NCBI GenBank assembly: GCA_001632425.1
Contig: KV425551.1
Span: 1,288,996 to 1,352,995 of the forward strand
Source: Neolentinus lepideus HHB14362 ss-1
Lineage: Eukaryota > Basidiomycota > Agaricomycetes > Gloeophyllales > Gloeophyllaceae
Reading direction: 5' to 3'
DNA: 64,000 bases
Shown here: positions 59,382 to 64,000 of the stretch, piece by piece
Layout: each line of letters opens with the position of its first letter
Position numbering within the stretch: the stretch's first letter is position 1
Program-made: the position numbers and the translations under genes
Notes under the pieces: model-generated
What the model saw: only the letters and a program-made list of their open reading frames with translations
Told to the model about the DNA's origin: nothing
Databases searched by the model: none

Positions 59382-60395
59382 TGCGATGCTTTAGCGACTG
59401 GGGTGAAGCTCTAGAGGAAGGGGAAATCGTCGATAGGAAAGGAATTCAAGGGCACAGTCGTCAACCACGGCAAGGATATAGCCTCTGTTGACAGGCTCAC
59501 CGCGTGGGGAAGGGAGTATTCTTGGAAAAGCAGTGTTGGACGCAGCGTCCCAGCACGTGAACCAAGACACGTTACACCGCATCCTCCTCAACGCCACAGT
59601 TGTCCACAGCGGTCTGTTTCTATATCATCCCTAAGTGATTGCTATGTGATTGCCCCAGAACCGGTTGTTACTGGAAGATTTATCCATCCACTCAAGCTGT
59701 TTTCCTGCTGACCGGGACGTCTTGGGTCGCGGTGGCCCCGATTCAGAGAATATTGATTTCAGTCTTTGTCAATGAACACTGGGGTGCATCTCTATTACGG
59801 TTTTTGGTCTGTCTTTCTAACCTATGTCTGCTAGCATCTGGTCTGGTATCATGTTTCTACAATAAGGCAGCAGTTCTATTCCTTCTACGGCGTCTCCGAA
59901 GAACCACAGTGGAAAGCTCCTTGGCAGACTTCATCGCGATAACCGTGCATCCAGGCATCTCAAGAGTCAATAGTAAGTGCATAGTCGGTCCGGCCGTTCA
60001 AACGTTCAAGCCCTAAAAAATGACATATCAAGGGAACACTGTCGTTCAATGGAAGTGTTACGTACAGACTCATCAGCACGAGGCACTCGTCTCTCACTCT
60101 CCTCAGGCGGATCAGTTTGTGCCAATGGAAAATATTGATAGCAAAGGGCTCATGCGCATAAACGATACATGACACGCGCTATTCCTGGCTCTCCCGCGAC
60201 TATAAATTGCTGTATCCTCTGCTATTGACGCACGTTCACACCTAACGAGAGCAATAGTCTACGTTCTAGAGGTCCGACAAGCGGGCCGAAGTTCTGACGT
60301 ACCATTGCTTTGGTGTATATAATATGCAGAGAAGTGCGAAGAAAAAAGTAGGCTGTCTTATCCAGTCTGGCTGTTGTGGTACGATCGTGGCATTG
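59382..60395. other. Divergent promoter region between PalI-like and sphingomyelinase B genes
   Basis: One kilobase with no recognisable gene. TATA-like AT-rich motifs lie near 60202 and 60315-60325, before the sphingomyelinase B start. Confidence 0.45.
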
Positions 60396-63300
60396 ATGAC
60401 CCTCTTCAGGCTCATCGCTGTATCCGCGCTCTTGACGGTAGCGAGAAGTGCTGCACAGAGCTATGTGGGCCTTATACAACCTTCCACTTACGCCGCCCCG
60501 GGTGCTTTCCCCACCTCGCTCTATAGCAGCTATTACAACAACCCGACGGCAACTGCCTCTCAAGTTCAACCAGTGATCTCTGATCCTGTTACGGTACATC
60601 TTCTTCATTCATGAGAGATATTGTTCGTAATCCGTCTAATGGTTCTCATCTTAGCATGTGATCTATCCATTCAATCTCACAGATCCGAACACCATCCCAT
60701 ATGTACGATCTAATCATCTCGTAGTCTCCCTTATATGAATGTCTATGAATCCTAGAATGATACAGCGGACCCTCATCCCCTTCCTCTTCCCGCAACTTCC
60801 TCTGGACTTGTGACACAGGCTCTTGCTCAAATCGCTTCCATTGCCACCAACCCAGTCTTTGGCAGCAATACCTGCGCGCGTTGTCAAGCCGGATTAGAGA
60901 TAGCCAAGTTCACTGTGTTAGCATCCCCAGAGATTGGCCCTGACTTAGCTGTCGCTGTCTGCGAGTACTTCAACTACTCTTCGACATGCGAGTTGACGTA
61001 TATGCTGGACAATCTGGGCTGGGTCTTCACCCAACTAGTCACATTTGCTGACGTCGGAGGGTATGATGGGCAGGTAAGGTCTAAATCGATATATAGGGGA
61101 TTCAGTGGCTAAGTTAGTATGTAGGCTATATGCTCCAACTTTCTGGGCCAGTGCGACATGCCTTTGACTACACCTTTGAACTTGACGGGCTGGTTTGCCA
61201 AACCCAAGCCCGATCCTCTACCTCCACCGAGGAAGGCTACTGGGGAGAGGCTGAAAGTTCTGCACATTTCGGACGCACATATTGACCCTCGTAAGACTTA
61301 CTTTCCAGTTTATGTGCGCCAGCTAATAGCGCATTGTTAATCAGGGTACACAACGGGAGCCGAATCCAACTGTAGTGACTATCTCTGCTGTCGCCCTAAC
61401 GTAATCAACGACGATAGCCCGGACATGATAACGGTACCTGCACCCCGCTATGGTGCCTATTACTGGTACGTGCTACGGTCAAAAAAACTTCTCCTGACTA
61501 ATAATAAATTAGCGACTCACCCTACGCGTTAATCACTGCTGCTCTGCAATCAATTCCTATTCTGGCGGGTACTGAAGAGACTGGCTTTGCTTGGACTATC
61601 TTCACCGGAGACTTGGTAAGCCATGATGATGATTATCAGTTACAAAGGTCTGTTTCATTTGGCAAATCGCGTCTCTCAGGTCTCATACTTTCGTCAGGTC
61701 TTATATCATGTATACCGAAGTACTGAGCAATAATTGCTTCACCTGTTAAATCCTTCTGATACCTCTGGTAATCGTAGACTGTCCTCTATGACTTGTTCAA
61801 GAGGCTTCTTGGTTCTGGCCCTGTGTATCCTTCTCTCGGAAATCACGATACCCATAATGAGTAAGTTGTGATCCAATCAATCCCTATTGATTTACTGACA
61901 TGACGCTGCAGAGCGCAGGATGCCATTTATTCGCTTCCTGATGGCCTTGGGCAAGAATTCAGCTGGTGAGGAATTTCAATGGGTCACGCTTGACGAGACG
62001 TTCAGCTCGAGTGTAGGAACTACGACCATGTTTCGTCTCTGTGGGAATACGAAGGATGGATTGACGAAACTACCGGGAACTATGCGAGGACCCACTATGC
62101 TGCATACATGGTCAGGCGACTTGATGGGTTGCGTATCATCACTTTGAACACCGATTTCTGTTTGTCGTCTCCTTCGGCTCAAGCATCATTGTAGCCCTGA
62201 CCCATCTTGTAGGGTACAGGTACGGTGGATCTTTCAGGTTCATAACACGAGGTGACTGAGGCGCACCACATTTGCTAGGGCAAACGCCTACAACTATATC
62301 AACATGACGGACTCAGATCCTTCTGGAATGTTGAGGTTTATTACTGACGAGCTGCAAGACGCTGAGGATGCAGGAGACAGAGGTGAGCGGGACGAGTGTT
62401 CACAATATATTTGGCGCTCATGGATATCTTTTCAAGCTTGGATTATCGGACATGTCTTGCCTGGGTGGGATGGTACAAACGCCTTGTACAACCCGTCCAA
62501 CCTATGTGAGTGGATTTATATAGAGACTATTCGGAATCTAACTGCCCACCGTCCTCCCAGTCTATCAAATGTAGGTTGATCTACTTCTATAATGTTATTG
62601 CGCACTCATGTCTGCTTCCAGCGTCGACCGGTATTCGCCTCATGTCATCGCAAGTCAGTCGTATCGCATCTTCTAAGGAACATAGTGTTCTGACACTCAC
62701 AACTCTTAGACACATTCTTCGGCCACTCGCACGAGGATGAGCTATCGGTACGTAATACTAATTCCAGCCGTCTCGTGCTTTCCATCTTCTAATTTGTATT
62801 ACCAGATAATATACGCCAACAATGGGACGAACATAAGCGCAGCTACCGCCCTTACGCCCTCCTGGGTAAGTTACATCGCCGTTTGCGTGATGGCACATGT
62901 CTTCAATAAGCCTATCTAGGTGTGTCCGTCGATCACGCCGTTGACCAATCTCAACTCCGGATTCCGTGTTTATGAGGTCGATTCAGGCGTGAGGACATTC
63001 AGTCTGAGTTGTCTCTGACTTATAACATCTATGGTTTTGTGTTATTAGACTTTTGATATTTTGGATGCACACACGTATGCATTTCTTCCTCCTTGCCAGC
63101 CTCTTCCTCACGATCTTCACAGTTATTGGGCGGATGTGAACTCTTTCACGGACCTCGACAATCAAACGGAATATGGTCCTGCATATCGCTACGAATACAA
63201 CACTCGTGAGACCTACGGCGCCAATATCACTTGGGGTCCCAATGACCCTTTGAACGCGACTTGGTGGCATCTAGTTACGGAAGGTTTGCTTCGTTCTCTC

Positions 63301-63577
63301 CTTTCATACGCTTCCGAAATGCTAATGTGTCGCCATTACAGCTATGGAGGCCGATCCGTCTTTAGTATCGGTGAGATTCTATCTTAGGCCTCCTGACTAT
63401 ATCGTTTTGACGTCCGTGTTTCTTATCTAGACCTTCAATACTTACGAAGGCAAGAGCTCTGTTCGCACCAGCTCTTGTACCGGCGAATGCGCTACTGCCA
63501 AGATATGCTACCTTCGCAGCGGATCTGCTAGTCTGGCTGCTCAAAACTGCCCGTCAGGCTATGGGTCTGTGCAGTGA
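60396..63577 (+). CDS. Secreted acid sphingomyelinase-like phosphodiesterase B
   Basis: Paralogue of the gene at 28091-31208. The ATG at 60396 (MTLFRLIAVSALLTVARSAAQ) aligns with its signal peptide; an in-frame ATG at 60324 would add 24 residues. It has a saposin-B-like domain (CARCQAGLEIAKF, CEYFNYSSTC, AICSNFLGQC), then the metallophosphoesterase motifs LHISDAHIDP, FTGDLVSHD, LGNHDTHN and FGHSHEDELS, and the same C-terminal cysteine-paired domain ending CPSGYGSVQ at 63577. Introns I could test (near 60.6, 61.08, 61.29, 61.47, 61.97, 62.17 and 62.23 kb) keep the reading frame, including AG|G and TG|G junctions, so the gene looks intact. The natural substrate is probably a phosphodiester lipid outside the cell. 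It is in opposite orientation to copy A, 29 kb away. Confidence 0.87.
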
Positions 63578-64000
63578 AGTGCTGAGGGGAAAGGTACTGA
63601 ATTATATTGCCGTGTCTTGGTAATATGTCGTATATTCCTCGTTCATTTTACTGTATCATCAGTACGAAGTGTAACGTACAGAATTATACGTGCCTTCATG
63701 GTGATGCGTTTCCCGAACACCACCGGAAGACAAATCGCGAAACAAGATTTGCACGTACATGTACAGCAACTACTAATAGGCCAGTGCTTGAGCATGTGCA
63801 TAACATCGGGCGCGTCTCCAAACTACCTTCTACAGATGTGCCCCGTCTCCATAACCTCAGATGAATTATCTCCCATATTTTGGGGCGTACAGTGTGAGTC
63901 GTCGCCTATAAAGCTCCATGTCATCAAAACCCAGCTCACCATATATTCAGCCTATATCCATGTTATCGATGCAAGGTATAATCCGCCATGCACTTATTCC
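63578..64000. other. 3' flank of sphingomyelinase B to window end
   Basis: No gene seen. The flank does not resemble the 3' flank of copy A. Confidence 0.45.

Noticed and set aside
1..64000. CRISPR arrays, prokaryotic operons or phage genes
   Set aside because: No regularly spaced repeats; the spliced genes and families show fungal nuclear DNA.

Overview
The window is nuclear DNA of a filamentous basidiomycete, most likely an Agaricomycete. Genes carry many short introns (about 45-100 nt, mostly GT-AG, at least two GC-AG). Several families are typical of that group: DUF6533 and DUF6534 membrane proteins, a large zinc-finger-like F-box protein, TKL-like kinases with an HGDLK catalytic loop, and paired secreted acid sphingomyelinases. 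No rRNA, convincing tRNA, CRISPR array or intact transposon was recognised. One assembly gap (N run) lies at 54956-55175.

Layout. 0.1-1.3 kb: a coiled-coil protein of unknown function. 1.8-19.4 kb: four related kinase genes on the + strand, called K1-K4 here, interrupted by a DUF6533 membrane gene (- strand) and VTA1 (+). 20.2-27.4 kb: a short-chain dehydrogenase, an F-box protein and an arrestin-like protein. 28.1-31.2 kb: acid sphingomyelinase A (-). 32.6-39.8 kb: a small basic protein, a CSC1/OSCA-like channel and a small acylation-motif protein. 40.5-52.0 kb: a dense housekeeping block with SLY1, a GHITM-like mitochondrial protein, a TBL1-like LisH/WD40 repressor, a DCAF11-like WD40 protein and a ricin-B/MIR-like protein. 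52.3-57.1 kb: a DUF6534 membrane gene, the gap and a secreted agmatinase. 57.5-63.6 kb: PalI/Rim9-like protein and acid sphingomyelinase B (+).

The most interesting region is the kinase cluster. All four kinases share the same exon skeleton (a 177/174-nt exon, then a 75/69-nt exon ending at HGDLK) and a short helical N-terminus, but each kind has a different C-terminal module. K1 ends in TPR-like repeats, K2 in what looks like an MA3 (eIF4G/PDCD4-type) domain, and K3 and K4 each in two double-stranded-RNA-binding domains. A kinase joined to dsRBDs has the same parts as the vertebrate antiviral kinase PKR, in reverse order, and MA3 is a translation-factor module. The cluster could therefore be an RNA-sensing or translation-control kinase system that diversifies by swapping effector domains. 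That function is inference; domain calls are from reading the translated sequence. K3 and K4 are a tandem duplication that includes flanking DNA. K1 carries a one-base deletion and a lost splice donor, so it is probably a pseudogene or contains assembly errors.

Exon borders were placed by eye from splice signals, reading frame and comparison between paralogues. They are firm for K2, K3, K4, VTA1, the dehydrogenase, the F-box protein, the arrestin-like protein and most of the agmatinase, and approximate elsewhere.
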